Shown piece after piece: positions 1 to 9,098 of a DNA stretch of 64,000 bases (position 1 is the first letter of the stretch; each line of letters begins with the position of its first letter). Source of the DNA: Thalassospira sp. TSL5-1 (GTDB lineage: Bacteria; Pseudomonadota; Alphaproteobacteria; Rhodospirillales; Thalassospiraceae); the NCBI RefSeq assembly GCF_001907695.1, contig NZ_KV880637.1, positions 806,001 to 870,000 of the forward strand, given 5' to 3'. Both the position numbers and the translations under genes were made by a program. Below the pieces are notes generated by a model, which saw only the letters and a program-made list of their open reading frames with translations, ran no database searches and was not told the DNA's origin.

Positions 1-2127
1 GCCCGGCAATGCCTGCCAGCTACCGGCGAAGGACCCGTCGCGGTCCCGCAAAGCAATGTAATGCGTTAGGCCGTCTTCAAAAGTTACCGGTTCTGAAAGT
101 GTGAGCGTGCCAGTTACCGGGTCCCATTCTTCAATTTCGCCGCCTTGCCCCCATCGCGGCATGTTGTGCGTCACGGCCAGTAAATCGCCCCGGCTGGGAA
201 TCATACCGTCAAGTTCGGTTCGGAAAGTGACAATCACCCTCCGATAGCGATTGTCTGCCGCCATTGCTTCGGCTTCGCGAAGGGCGTGTGCGCGGCCCGT
301 GATACCAAACAAACTAACCGTTGCAGGTTTGTCACCTGTCGAATCCGGTAGCTTTCCGATAACGGTTGCCGGTTTCCATGTTCGTTCGTTAAAGAATTCA
401 GCCTTTACGGCATCCGCCGTATCATCGGACGGCATGACGTATTTCAGACTGAAGGACCCTTTAATGATGTTTCTTGGCCCAAACATCGCCACAGGCAGGT
501 TTTGCGGGGTATCGCGAACAATCTGAAGAATGCCGCCTTGCAGAAAAGGCACAGCCCTGCCGCATCTTGCAGTGCGTGTTAACGCATCCCAAACGGTTGT
601 CTTGCTGTCAAAAACACCGTCGAAATGATCCCCGCGGGCTTCAAGTTGCGCATCCAGTGCGGCGAGTTTTTCAAGAATCAACCGGCTGTCAGGCAATTGC
701 GCACCGTAATCAGCCCTCGCAATATCGCACATGGCCCACACGATTGAACGTGTGGGCTGTTCATCACTCCATCCAGTGGTCGGCGACCAGACCGGCAGTT
801 TCCGCGTCTGAATCACATTGATTTGTCGGCTGGTTCGTTGGCTAAGGTTGTTGGTCGCCTTCATGCGCACCATCAAAAGCGATACGTCATCAAAATGATC
901 GGGGCCATCAACAAAGGCTTTCAATCCTGCCCACAAAATGCTGTTTCCGGCGCGGCTCGACAGATCCTTTGCATTGGTCCGCCGCAGCCGCACTTCATAA
1001 CGCCCCGGTGACGGTAGGGCGTATTTATAGGAAATCCGCAATACGTCATTGGTCGCGGCCGTTTTGGTTTCCTGACCCAAAACAACCCAGTCGCCGTCCG
1101 GTTCGTCATCTTCGTTAATCGCGCGGCATTGCACATCCCATGTGACGGTGCGACTGGCAAAACTACCATTGTCATTGGCGAAATAAAGGCCACGATCGAA
1201 CACCACATCAATACCGACCTGATTGGCAACGCTATCAACCGGGTTTAGCACAAACGGCCCGCACCACGCTTCGCTTTCAACCTCATTGGTACCAGGCAGT
1301 TCCTGACCCGAAACTTCATCGCGCGTAATGACATTGATATCAAACAGGGTGATGTTTTCGCCCGGTTCAACAATCTCGTGCGTGATTTCATCAAAATTGC
1401 TGATGTCGGTATCGGCGATTTTGATTTTTTCAACGTCATACCGGCCCAGGCCAAGGCAAAGCGGCATGTGAATATATTGATCATTTTCAACATATTCGGA
1501 CCACGCTGTTGAAATGATCATGTCAGGAAAGCGTTTGTGCCGACCATATTGAGCCGGAATCACACTGCCAAGCCGCGCACTGTTTGCCTGTCCCTGTAGG
1601 CTATAGGTCGGGCTGGGCGCTTGATAGCTACCCGATGAATAAGAGGCGACAGAAGGCTTCGGCGGCGGAATGATGGCATTTACCAGCGCCGTTCCGGCTG
1701 CCGTAACAGCAAGGCCGACTGCCGCAGACACCGCCATGTAACCGGCTGTACCTTGCGCAAAACCAAGCGCACCGGCAGCAAGGCCGCCGGTGTAAACCGC
1801 AGCCACCATAATCGCGACGGTCAAAACGATTTGCAGCGGATTTGAACCGCCACCACCTCCGCCGCCACCATGTGGCAAAGCCCAGAATTGGCAGATATCG
1901 CCCGGTTTAATGACGGTCGTCGCCCACGCATCGCGCAAAACAGGCTGGTCATTATGAATGCAAACAGTCGGCACCGGGAATTCGGAAATCCCCTGATTGT
2001 CCAGCCATTGACGAATGGTAACAGGTCGGTCCAGGCAAAAAACTTCGCGCCCCTGCGATGGTTCAATAAAGTTGTGAACCCGCACAACGATACCGGTCTG
2101 CAAACCCTCATTTGTTTGCAATTGCAT
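1..2127 (-). CDS. Phage tail tip / host-specificity protein, gpJ-like (C-terminus cut by window edge)
   Basis: The frame is open from an ATG at 2127 to the left edge, more than 700 codons, so the C-terminus is missing. The N-terminus is followed by a glycine run (about eight residues) and a hydrophobic Ala/Gly-rich stretch near residues 90-150, an arrangement common in gpJ-like and gene-transfer-agent-like tip proteins. It begins 4 bases after the NlpC/P60 gene stops and is the last tail gene in transcription order, the usual place of the central tip or fibre protein that contacts the host receptor. Family assignment rests on layout and position rather than on one diagnostic motif. Confidence 0.75.
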   Translation of the reverse strand, partial: MQLQTNEGLQTGIVVRVHNFIEPSQGREVFCLDRPVTIRQWLDNQGISEFPVPTVCIHNDQPVLRDAWATTVIKPGDICQFWALPHGGGGGGGGSNPLQIVLTVAIMVAAVYTGGLAAGALGFAQGTAGYMAVSAAVGLAVTAAGTALVNAIIPPPKPSVASYSSGSYQAPSPTYSLQGQANSARLGSVIPAQYGRHKRFPDMIISTAWSEYVENDQYIHMPLCLGLGRYDVEKIKIADTDISNFDEITHEIVEPGENITLFDINVITRDEVSGQELPGTNEVESEAWCGPFVLNPVDSVANQVGIDVVFDRGLYFANDNGSFASRTVTWDVQCRAINEDDEPDGDWVVLGQETKTAATNDVLRISYKYALPSPGRYEVRLRRTNAKDLSSRAGNSILWAGLKAFVDGPDHFDDVSLLMVRMKATNNLSQRTSRQINVIQTRKLPVWSPTTGWSDEQPTRSIVWAMCDIARADYGAQLPDSRLILEKLAALDAQLEARGDHFDGVFDSKTTVWDALTRTARCGRAVPFLQGGILQIVRDTPQNLPVAMFGPRNIIKGSFSLKYVMPSDDTADAVKAEFFNERTWKPATVIGKLPDSTGDKPATVSLFGITGRAHALREAEAMAADNRYRRVIVTFRTELDGMIPSRGDLLAVTHNMPRWGQGGEIEEWDPVTGTLTLSEPVTFEDGLTHYIALRDRDGSFAGSWQALPG

Positions 2128-2131
2128 GTTT

Positions 2132-2542
2132 CTAACCCTTGAACTGGTAAATTCCGCTAATGCGGTATCCATGCACGGAAAGTTGATCGATCGGCTGAAA
2201 AACAACACCCAGTCGCTCAATACAATGCAGCACCCCGCCACCTGTCGCGGTTTCCACCCACATGCCGATATGGCCGGGGCGACGACCCTGCCGTAAAACC
2301 ACACAGGCCCCCTCGCAAGGAGCTTGCAGTTTTTGCCAGCGGGACCCTGCAAGTTCATCGCGAATGGCCTGCATTTGACCGAGCGCGTTTTTCGGCACAT
2401 CAATTTCAGGTAGAGGGCGACTAAATTGCTTTTCGCTGACATAACGAACAAGGGCCCAACAGTGAAAACTGTCGGGCCCTTCGCCTTCGGGATGATACGG
2501 CAGGCCGATATATTCCGCCGCCCAATGCAGTGTGTCGGTCAT
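2132..2542 (-). CDS. NlpC/P60 family tail-tip peptidase
   Basis: A 136-residue protein with a Cys in the motif FHCWALV (about residue 28) and a His in GHIGMWVE (about residue 92), the Cys-His pair of NlpC/P60 cysteine peptidases. Lambda gpK-type tail proteins carry this domain and are thought to act on peptidoglycan during DNA entry. Its start overlaps the stop of the upstream DUF1833 gene (ATGA), and the tip-protein gene follows almost at once, so the three are probably translated together. The fold is clear; cleavage activity is inferred. Confidence 0.85.
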   Translation of the reverse strand: MTDTLHWAAEYIGLPYHPEGEGPDSFHCWALVRYVSEKQFSRPLPEIDVPKNALGQMQAIRDELAGSRWQKLQAPCEGACVVLRQGRRPGHIGMWVETATGGGVLHCIERLGVVFQPIDQLSVHGYRISGIYQFKG

Positions 2543-3147
2543 GTCACCAACCCCGGAAATATTTCGGGGTCGTATGTTTTTCCCGGAAAAGCCTTGTTCC
2601 CAACATCAAGCATCCGAATGCTGCCGCGCACCACCAGCGGGTCGGCATCAACATCGGCAAGTGTCAGGGTTAAGGGTGGGTCCCATTGCGGCCCCTGAAT
2701 GTCATTGGAATTGTAGGGCCGGTAAGTCACTTCGATCTTGTTCTGACTGTTTGCGGCAAGTGCCAGCGCATCCGACATTTCGCGCCCGACATTATCAATC
2801 TGCAACCGCGCTTCAGGCACGGCAATCGTGTCGATATCCGGCAATTGCAACTCAAATGCCAGGGCAATAAAGGCCACCATCTGCCCACCATCAAGCGGCG
2901 CATCATCTTCTAGTCGCGCCACCAAACCCACCTGCTTGCGGTCTTCATATTCCATCGCGTCAAGTATGGGGGCCACATCCGGGTCCCCGGCAGCGAGCCA
3001 CGTTTGATCATCCGGGTAGTTGCGCACCACGCGGATCGGGGCTTCAAAATCGGGGTGCCGAATTTCAAGGGTGTGGAGTGTCAAGATATCAGCCGGGGCC
3101 GAAGCATAGGCTTCGCGCAAAGCCGCGCTCATTTGTTCGTTTGGCAT
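2539..3147 (-). CDS. DUF1833 family phage tail protein
   Basis: A 202-residue protein resembling the DUF1833 family seen just before NlpC/P60 genes in many siphophage tail modules. The N-terminal half contains typical acidic patches (LTLHTLEIRHPDF) and a region near residues 85-130 (RLEDDAPLDGGQMVAFIAL) that fits the family. Its place matches that of lambda gpL-type distal tail proteins. The precise role is not known from sequence. It overlaps the next gene by 4 bases. Confidence 0.7.
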   Translation of the reverse strand: MPNEQMSAALREAYASAPADILTLHTLEIRHPDFEAPIRVVRNYPDDQTWLAAGDPDVAPILDAMEYEDRKQVGLVARLEDDAPLDGGQMVAFIALAFELQLPDIDTIAVPEARLQIDNVGREMSDALALAANSQNKIEVTYRPYNSNDIQGPQWDPPLTLTLADVDADPLVVRGSIRMLDVGNKAFPGKTYDPEIFPGLVT

Positions 3148-3165
3148 AATATTGATCTCTGATTT

Positions 3166-4251
3166 TTATTGCAAAACCTCTCGCACCCTTAGACTTGAGA
3201 TACCAGCCCCACCCAATAACCGCCCACCATCGCGTCCATTAACCGTCGCGACATAAGGACCATGCGGACCTAACCGCAAAGATATTTCTATAGGCGACAA
3301 TGATGACGTTGTGATAATGCACCTCAAATGGATATTAAACCCAGCCCCGCCTTGAGACACGAAATCCGCACCAGACGCGATTGCATTTGCGCTACTGTCT
3401 TGAAAGATGGCAGCAACTACCCAGTCGTTGTTATTTTGTGAGCCCCAGCAGCGAGCTTCTATCTCAATTTTTGATCCAATTGCTCGCGGTGTAATCGTTG
3501 TATTCAGGATTTCGGTGCCCTCAGAGATTTGCGGAACCGAATCATCCAAAATTATACGTTCAGCGCATGTGACAGCATCCCCGCGCTCTGACCAAACCTC
3601 TTGTGGCGTGGTCGCATCTAGCTGTCTTTTCGTGACCGGCTGCATCGGTGAAGCAGCATCGCCAGCAAGATCGATAGACGGAAACTTTGCGTCTGTATCA
3701 AGAATAGGAATTTGCCCTGCCCCGGTCCCGACGTTCTGCGCCGCTGCCGTTCCCAATTCGTCGAGTGTAAGGGTCGTTGTTACCCAAACCGCCGCACCAA
3801 CGGCAGAATCTATGCACTTGAAGGCTTCCTTTGAACTGACATTCAACCAGTTCGATCCGGCAGCAAAACCCGCATTTGCATCGTCATTAACCCCAGGATC
3901 GCGGGTGGCATCGAACTTGTTGGTCGGCAGTTGCGATGCTGCGACTTTAGCCTTTTGGGCATAATGCCGTGCAGAATAGCCGGTGTGCCCGGCACTGTCG
4001 GTATAGCCACTGTCAGGGGCGCGATTGGCCCAGTTAAACGCATCATTGTTATTGGTCTGACTGATCGCGATCACATCATCGGCAGCATAAGCGGCTTCCA
4101 GATCATAAATAGCTTTTGCCAGCGATTTCACCGGGCCGCCTTCGGTATTGACGACGGTTTGCCAATTCGCATGAACGATCTGGTGCATAATGTCGCTATC
4201 GGTATTCAGTTTCGATACCGATGCTTCAAGCTGTTCCTGCAAGGTTGCCAT
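3166..4251 (-). CDS. Probable tail fibre / appendage protein
   Basis: A 361-residue protein with no enzyme motif. Residues 1-110 are hydrophilic and helix-rich and include a SARHYAQKAK segment, a sequence type common in the shaft-anchoring part of tail fibres. Residues about 180-360 are beta-prone, with repeated Ile/Ser/Thr and aromatic residues, as in a C-terminal receptor-binding knob. The gene lies between two distal tail genes. The C-terminal half has a more AT-rich, less biased codon use than its neighbours, which suggests that the receptor-binding end was exchanged. Function is inferred from position and composition. Confidence 0.55.
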   Translation of the reverse strand: MATLQEQLEASVSKLNTDSDIMHQIVHANWQTVVNTEGGPVKSLAKAIYDLEAAYAADDVIAISQTNNNDAFNWANRAPDSGYTDSAGHTGYSARHYAQKAKVAASQLPTNKFDATRDPGVNDDANAGFAAGSNWLNVSSKEAFKCIDSAVGAAVWVTTTLTLDELGTAAAQNVGTGAGQIPILDTDAKFPSIDLAGDAASPMQPVTKRQLDATTPQEVWSERGDAVTCAERIILDDSVPQISEGTEILNTTITPRAIGSKIEIEARCWGSQNNNDWVVAAIFQDSSANAIASGADFVSQGGAGFNIHLRCIITTSSLSPIEISLRLGPHGPYVATVNGRDGGRLLGGAGISSLRVREVLQ

Positions 4252-4257
4252 TGTTTG

Positions 4258-4791
4258 TTAACTCCAGGTTGCCGGTCCCGGCATCGTCGTGTGAATGAGG
4301 GAATGAACATCGTTGATGGCTGCGATCAGCCCCGGCACATCTTCCTGCAAGGCAATATCAAGGGCTTCATCGCTAAGGATGGCGCGTTCGCGAACTTCAA
4401 GGGTTGAACTGACAATCCATGTCACGCCTTGACGGTAGTCAGGATTTCCAGCCTTGCCGCCGCGTAAGACCTCGACGGTATAGGACCCGCTGCCTTTACC
4501 AATAAACCGGGCTTCGTGATCCACCATGCCAAGCCCGCCAAGCAGGGTGATGTTGAAATAGGCTGCCCCTTCGCGTGCCTTGTGTTTCCACCATGATTCA
4601 AACAGGGCGAATTGCCACATGGTAAAACGCCAACGCACAGCAATGCGCGTTGGCGTCTGGGTGAATTGGGCGCGTTGTCGGGCAGCGCCGCTTTCCATTT
4701 CAGTGCGCAGAATTGAATCGGTCGGTTCAATGTTATAACCCTGAAATGTTGGCAGCGGTAACTGGTCCGGCCAGTCCACATTTGCCGTCAT
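4258..4791 (-). CDS. Distal tail protein of unknown function
   Basis: A 177-residue protein. I place the start at 4791 because GGAGG lies just upstream of that ATG on the minus strand and the tape-measure gene ends 4 bases before it; the frame is open further upstream inside the tape-measure gene. The protein contains MWQFALFESWWKHK and a beta-rich middle, as in small proteins next to the tape measure in lambda-like and gene-transfer-agent tails. I do not recognise a named family; a distal tail or baseplate role is likely from position. Confidence 0.6.
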   Translation of the reverse strand: MTANVDWPDQLPLPTFQGYNIEPTDSILRTEMESGAARQRAQFTQTPTRIAVRWRFTMWQFALFESWWKHKAREGAAYFNITLLGGLGMVDHEARFIGKGSGSYTVEVLRGGKAGNPDYRQGVTWIVSSTLEVRERAILSDEALDIALQEDVPGLIAAINDVHSLIHTTMPGPATWS

Positions 4792-4795
4792 TATG

Positions 4796-7198
4796 CTACC
4801 TCCGTGCGCCTGCGGCAGGGTCAAGGCCATAGCGGTTTTCAATCACATCCGCCAAACCTTGACCGCGCGCGATGTTGTTTGACATCCGCCCTTCGATTTC
4901 TTCGACAAACACATCAATTGTTAGACCACCACTGCCGTCTTTGCGTGCCGAAGCCGATGCTTCGGCCACCCGCCCGGCATTGTTGTTGACATTCAGTTGA
5001 ACGGTTAAGGGCTGGTCGCGGCCCGCTACCATTTGTGCAAGTGCTGTCAGGCTTTGCGCCGTGTTTTGCTGTTGGGCCTGTGTCAACACACGTTCATTAT
5101 CAAGCGCGATAATCGGCCTTTCATTGTGCGCCAAGGCCACCGAACCACCACCATGCAGGCGTGGCGCGCCGTCAAACAGCGATAAATCAACCTGCCGCGA
5201 TCGCGCGCGGCTGCCAATTTGCCCGCCATCGTGATAGATGCCTGCCGTGTAGCTGGTCCCAAATGTTGCGCCAGACCCCGCAGCCGTTGCGGTTGCGGTG
5301 CTGCCACCAAACAGGTTTGAAAACCAGCCACCCGCACTTTGCGCAAGCGGGCCGGTGATATTCTGCCGAATCATAAGCCTGCTAAAATCGGCAAGCATGC
5401 TTGTCACCATGTCAGACACGGCCTGACTGGCAGTTTTTGTATGTGTTGCAATCCCGACAAGGCTGTTTTCAAGCGCGCCAAAACCGCCTGTGACAAGGCG
5501 CTCGCTGTTTGCGGCAGCATCGGTTGCGCTCTTGGTATAATCAGCCAGCCCCCGAATAACGCCATCCGTCCATTCGCGGGAGGCTTCCAGCCGGTCGCGC
5601 TGATCTGCCTCATAATCACGGGTGATTTCGGCGCGGCGACGGTTTGCCGTTTCTTCGGTGATCATGCCCGCTTTTAAAAGCCGGTTGATTTCCTCAATGG
5701 CCTTTGCCCGCTTTTCTTCGGCAGTCATGACGCTTTTGGTCATGTCTGCCCCTTCGCGGCGGGCTTCGGTTGCGTCCTTTTCTGCCTGTTGCTGATCGCG
5801 CAGCTTCAGGACCAGATCGGCAATTTGCCGGGCTTCCCTGGTACCACCTTCGATCCCGGCACGCTGAAGTTGCTGGTACACCTCCCGCCCGTAGGCGGTG
5901 CGGTTAAGCTGGTCAAGCTGGAATTTCAGAGCGTCAGTAACAGCCTTGATCCTGTCAGCCTGTTTTTGATCACCACTGGTTCCAATCGATACCGCTGGTA
6001 TTGGTGGCGATGCCGATTTGGTCGAATTTCGTTGTGCCAGTTCAGCCTGCAAGGACATCAACTGTTCTTGTGCGGCCTTCGCCTCCTTGCGCAGGAGGCG
6101 AACTTTTGTTTCGGCATTCAGAATATCGTTGTCCGCAAATCCAAAAGGGTTTTGGTTCGATTGCGCTTGCGCAAGTTCCGCTTCGGCAGCGCGCAGGGTT
6201 TCCATTTTTTGCTGAAAGGCGGCGTCCGCCTCATTGACGCGGTTAATCAGCCCGCGCATCGAAACCTTGTCAATTTCGCGAAAGGCATCCACCGTCTCGG
6301 AAACAAAGCGTGCCAGACCGGCAAATGTGGTTGCCAGCGTCGAGGCCACCGGTGCCAGGTCAACCAGCGCAGTATTAAGCTGAATGCTGATCATTTTTTG
6401 CAGGGAATCGAGCTTGTCCCGTGCTTCATCGGCACGTTCGATCATCGCTTCGTCAATGACATAACCCAGATCACGGGCCTGTTTCATCATGTCCGAAATA
6501 GCTTCATTGCCTGCATTGATCATGCGAACAAATTGTTCACCACCGGTACCACCGAAAATTTCATCAGCAACCCGCAGGCGTGCAGCCTCGCTTTCAAGCC
6601 CTTTGATGCGCGAAACCACTTCAAGAAACATCTTGCCAGTATCGCCAAGCTGCCCCTGCAACTGCTTTTGTGTAAAGCCCAGGCGCATGAAGGACTCTGC
6701 CGCCGGACCGGACCCGGTTCTGATCCATTCATCGGCGCGAAGGTTCAGTTCCTTCAAACCGTCCGTCAGTGCGCTTTGCGAAACCGAATATTGTTCAGCC
6801 GCATATTGCAGCGCCTGATAGGTTTCAACCGCAGTGCCCGCCTGTTCGGCTTCATCCTTGATCGCGCCAAGTTCGCGCGCTGCCTGGACCGACGCCCGCA
6901 CAAGCGCGGTAAACGAAACGACGGCAACCGAAATACCCGCCGCAACAGCAACACCAGCGGGGCCAAGCGCGCGAAGGGCGGTACCGGCAATCCCCAGCTG
7001 GTCGGCCATGCCTTCAATGTTGTCTTGCAGTTCCTGTGAGACCTCGCTGACCGTAAGTAACCCTTTACTGGCAGGCTCCGATTGCTGTTCAATTTTTTCA
7101 AGGGCGGCCTTTCCGTCATCGCCAATGGTTGCTAGCCCGCGACGCACAGCTTCGCCGTCCTTTAAGGACAGCCGAACCGTAATGTCCTTATTCGTCAT
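4796..7198 (-). CDS. Phage tail length tape-measure protein
   Basis: An 800-residue protein with the classical tape-measure layout: an N-terminal alpha-helical part with a hydrophobic Ala/Val-rich segment (residues about 75-105), a long coiled-coil-prone middle rich in Ala, Gln, Glu and Arg (about 330-560), and a Gly/Ser/Ala-rich C-terminus with GWFSNLFGGS. Such proteins set tail length at roughly 0.15 nm per residue, which would give a tail of about 120 nm; this is a rule-of-thumb estimate. It starts 11 bases inside the frameshift-extended chaperone gene, as in lambda, where G/GT precede H. Confidence 0.92.
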   Translation of the reverse strand: MTNKDITVRLSLKDGEAVRRGLATIGDDGKAALEKIEQQSEPASKGLLTVSEVSQELQDNIEGMADQLGIAGTALRALGPAGVAVAAGISVAVVSFTALVRASVQAARELGAIKDEAEQAGTAVETYQALQYAAEQYSVSQSALTDGLKELNLRADEWIRTGSGPAAESFMRLGFTQKQLQGQLGDTGKMFLEVVSRIKGLESEAARLRVADEIFGGTGGEQFVRMINAGNEAISDMMKQARDLGYVIDEAMIERADEARDKLDSLQKMISIQLNTALVDLAPVASTLATTFAGLARFVSETVDAFREIDKVSMRGLINRVNEADAAFQQKMETLRAAEAELAQAQSNQNPFGFADNDILNAETKVRLLRKEAKAAQEQLMSLQAELAQRNSTKSASPPIPAVSIGTSGDQKQADRIKAVTDALKFQLDQLNRTAYGREVYQQLQRAGIEGGTREARQIADLVLKLRDQQQAEKDATEARREGADMTKSVMTAEEKRAKAIEEINRLLKAGMITEETANRRRAEITRDYEADQRDRLEASREWTDGVIRGLADYTKSATDAAANSERLVTGGFGALENSLVGIATHTKTASQAVSDMVTSMLADFSRLMIRQNITGPLAQSAGGWFSNLFGGSTATATAAGSGATFGTSYTAGIYHDGGQIGSRARSRQVDLSLFDGAPRLHGGGSVALAHNERPIIALDNERVLTQAQQQNTAQSLTALAQMVAGRDQPLTVQLNVNNNAGRVAEASASARKDGSGGLTIDVFVEEIEGRMSNNIARGQGLADVIENRYGLDPAAGARR

Positions 7199-7969
7199 TT
7201 TGTTCGGTCCGATCTTTGTTTAGCGCGGTAATCAGTCCGGCTTCGGCCATTGGCAACAAATGCGAAATGGCGCGCTTGTCGTAATTCAGGTTTTCGGCAA
7301 GCTGCAAGGCGGCAACCAGATCGATTCCGGTCACGGTGCCAATTCCGCCAAACCTGATTTGCCCCTGCAATCGCAACATCAAATCCCAGGTTTGAAGTCC
7401 TTCGATCGACAGGGGCGCGTTTTTATCATAGGGGCATTCCCCATTGCCGCTATCAGCGGTTACTCCGCCGCAGGCGCAGGGGGCGTCGTCGGCGCGGCAT
7501 CCGGCGCAATATTCGGGCCCGCCGCCGAAATGCCATTCGGTGCGAGCCCTGATCCGTTTCCCTCCGCAAGAACATCGTGATGCGGTTTGGTGTATTTGCG
7601 CAAAAATTCGTCGGCAATCGACGGGATACGCATCAGCATGGCAACGCTGGTTTCGTTGACCGGGCAGGGCGCGTTTTTGTCATCCAGCACGCCTTCCCAC
7701 GTCATGATCGCAAGTGTTGCCAATGCCTGGGTGAACAGGAATTGCGACAAGCCGTTAATGGCGTCCGGGTCGTTCAGGTCCGGCAGTTCGCCAACCGTGC
7801 CCCCGGCGAGCGTGATTTCGGCATGATCCGAAATCAGCCGTTGCGCCAGCCGTGCGCCTTTGTGACGTGCCGCTTCATACAGGCTGGTATCAAGCGGGCG
7901 AACCTGCAACCGAACGTCATGGGGCAAATCAAGCCAGTAGGGTTCCTTTGGTAGTGACAGCCTGATCAT
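7188..7969 (-). CDS. Tail assembly chaperone, long form made by -1 frameshift (gpGT-like)
   Basis: The -1 frame is open from inside the short chaperone gene to a stop at 7188, with no ATG of its own until 7379. Joined at the slippery site 7556-7562, the product would be the first about 136 residues of the short form plus about 124 new ones. The new part begins with a Cys-rich stretch (YCAGC, then CAC about eight residues on, and one more Cys 15 residues later) and then a helical domain ending NKDRTEQNDE. This mirrors lambda G/GT, where the minor long form links chaperone to tail tube. The reading-frame evidence is strong; expression is inferred. Confidence 0.8.
7460..7969 (-). CDS. Tail assembly chaperone, short form (gpG-like)
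   Basis: A 169-residue protein between tail tube and tape measure, the conserved position of tail assembly chaperones. The start at 7969 has AGGAGT five bases upstream; an upstream in-frame ATG lacks such a site. The last 30 residues are rich in Pro, Ala and Gly and look like translation through a region whose main coding constraint is in another frame. A slippery heptamer near its end allows part of the ribosomes to shift into the -1 frame and make the long form described separately. Chaperones of this type coat the tape measure before the tube polymerises. Confidence 0.85.
   Translation of the reverse strand: MIRLSLPKEPYWLDLPHDVRLQVRPLDTSLYEAARHKGARLAQRLISDHAEITLAGGTVGELPDLNDPDAINGLSQFLFTQALATLAIMTWEGVLDDKNAPCPVNETSVAMLMRIPSIADEFLRKYTKPHHDVLAEGNGSGLAPNGISAAGPNIAPDAAPTTPPAPAAE
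7515..7562 (-). promoter_or_regulatory. Programmed -1 ribosomal frameshift signal
   Basis: On the minus strand the heptamer GGGAAAC (plus 7556-7562) is in the zero-frame phase G GGA AAC, matching the X XXY YYZ rule. A 6-base spacer follows, then a stem of seven pairs (GGGCTCG at plus 7543-7549 with CGGGCCC at 7515-7521, one G-U), which encloses a second stem CCGAA/TTCGG. Heptamer, spacer and hairpin have the textbook geometry of a -1 frameshift site. Confidence 0.85.
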
Positions 7970-8112
7970 GCGGTACTCCTTTTTCAATCCCGTCAGGCAA
8001 TTAAGCAACCGGGGATCGAAGATGTCTAATAGAGCTTGAATGGAAAAAATGGACGGAACCTTGGGGGCTATTTTTTCAATAGAACCTTGTTCACAAACCT
8101 TTTTTCGCGCAA

Positions 8113-9081
8113 CTAATACGCGGCAACGTCATTGATCAGGGTCACGGTCATGATCGCCGCATCGGCCCCCGCCGCCTGCCAGTCAAATTTTGCCGAAATG
8201 CCGCCCGGACCGGAAATTTCCCGTTTCGGCTTGGGTAAAAACACGCGCGGGATGGTGAAAATAATCGCGTAAGACGTGTCAGGGATCAGATAGCGATATT
8301 CCATTGTCAGCGGCGTTTCGCTGTTGATGGCATCTTCCAGCGTGGTATCGGTTGAAAACCGTACCGTGATCGAACCACTGACCGACGCGGTTGTTTCATC
8401 CGCTCCGTCGATTTTTCCGTCTTCCCGCAGGGTTTCAACCAGATCAAGATTGTTCGAGAATGACAGACTTCCCGCCGTGACGTTACCAAGGCGTGTGCCA
8501 CCAACGCTGATTGATCCTTTGCCCTGGTTAAACCGCACAAGTGCGAATTCGTCGGGTGTGGCGTCTGCCGGGGTTTGGGTTTTCGGTTCTTCGCCCTGTG
8601 CCACCACCGAAACCGTGGCACGCGCGGCACCGGTGCGTGCCATGTCAAAGGCGATGGTATTGACTTTGACACCGGCAAATTTGTTGTAACGCGGTGTCGA
8701 TAACTGGGTATGACCGATTTCAAGGGTCAGGCTGGGAACATCACCGCCCGCTGTAAAGGTATGGTCAAAGGTGCCATCCCCGTTATCAACCGTGTTTGGT
8801 GCGCCAAGTGCCGCTTTCAACCACACACCAAAGGCGCGCAAATCAATCGGTACAACAATGTCGCCGTCGGTCGATGACGCATCGTAAAACGGGTCAAGTG
8901 TGGCACGCCCCAAACCCAGCAAAGGATCTTCGCCAAGGGCGCGGGACTCGCTTAGACCGGAGCTTGCAAACAGCATTTTGCTATATACACCGCCGCCCGA
9001 ACCATCGGGAATAACGCCGTAACTGGTTTCAAATGCCGCCAAAAGTTGGGTATCCGCCCCTGATGCGCGTGTTTTAGCCAT
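8113..9081 (-). CDS. Phage tail tube protein
   Basis: A 322-residue protein with the features of siphophage major tail proteins: an N-terminal AAFETSYG motif, alternating beta segments and repeated Gly/Asp turns, and a second half (GSITVRFSTDTTLEDAIN onward) resembling the tail-tube beta sandwich. It lies between the tail terminator and the chaperone pair, the lambda V position. Many copies stack to form the tube for DNA passage. About 100 bases separate it from the chaperone gene, which may allow separate expression of this abundant protein. Confidence 0.85.
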   Translation of the reverse strand: MAKTRASGADTQLLAAFETSYGVIPDGSGGGVYSKMLFASSGLSESRALGEDPLLGLGRATLDPFYDASSTDGDIVVPIDLRAFGVWLKAALGAPNTVDNGDGTFDHTFTAGGDVPSLTLEIGHTQLSTPRYNKFAGVKVNTIAFDMARTGAARATVSVVAQGEEPKTQTPADATPDEFALVRFNQGKGSISVGGTRLGNVTAGSLSFSNNLDLVETLREDGKIDGADETTASVSGSITVRFSTDTTLEDAINSETPLTMEYRYLIPDTSYAIIFTIPRVFLPKPKREISGPGGISAKFDWQAAGADAAIMTVTLINDVAAY

Positions 9082-9098
9082 AACAAAATCCTTTCTGC

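Noticed and set aside
5789..7039. Long plus-strand open frame inside the tape-measure gene
   Set aside because: It lies fully antisense to a clear tape-measure protein, has no family features and reflects codon bias on the other strand.
7188..7382. Independent small gene before the tape measure
   Set aside because: The frame is open far upstream of any start and joins the chaperone gene at the slippery site, so it is the tail of a frameshift product.
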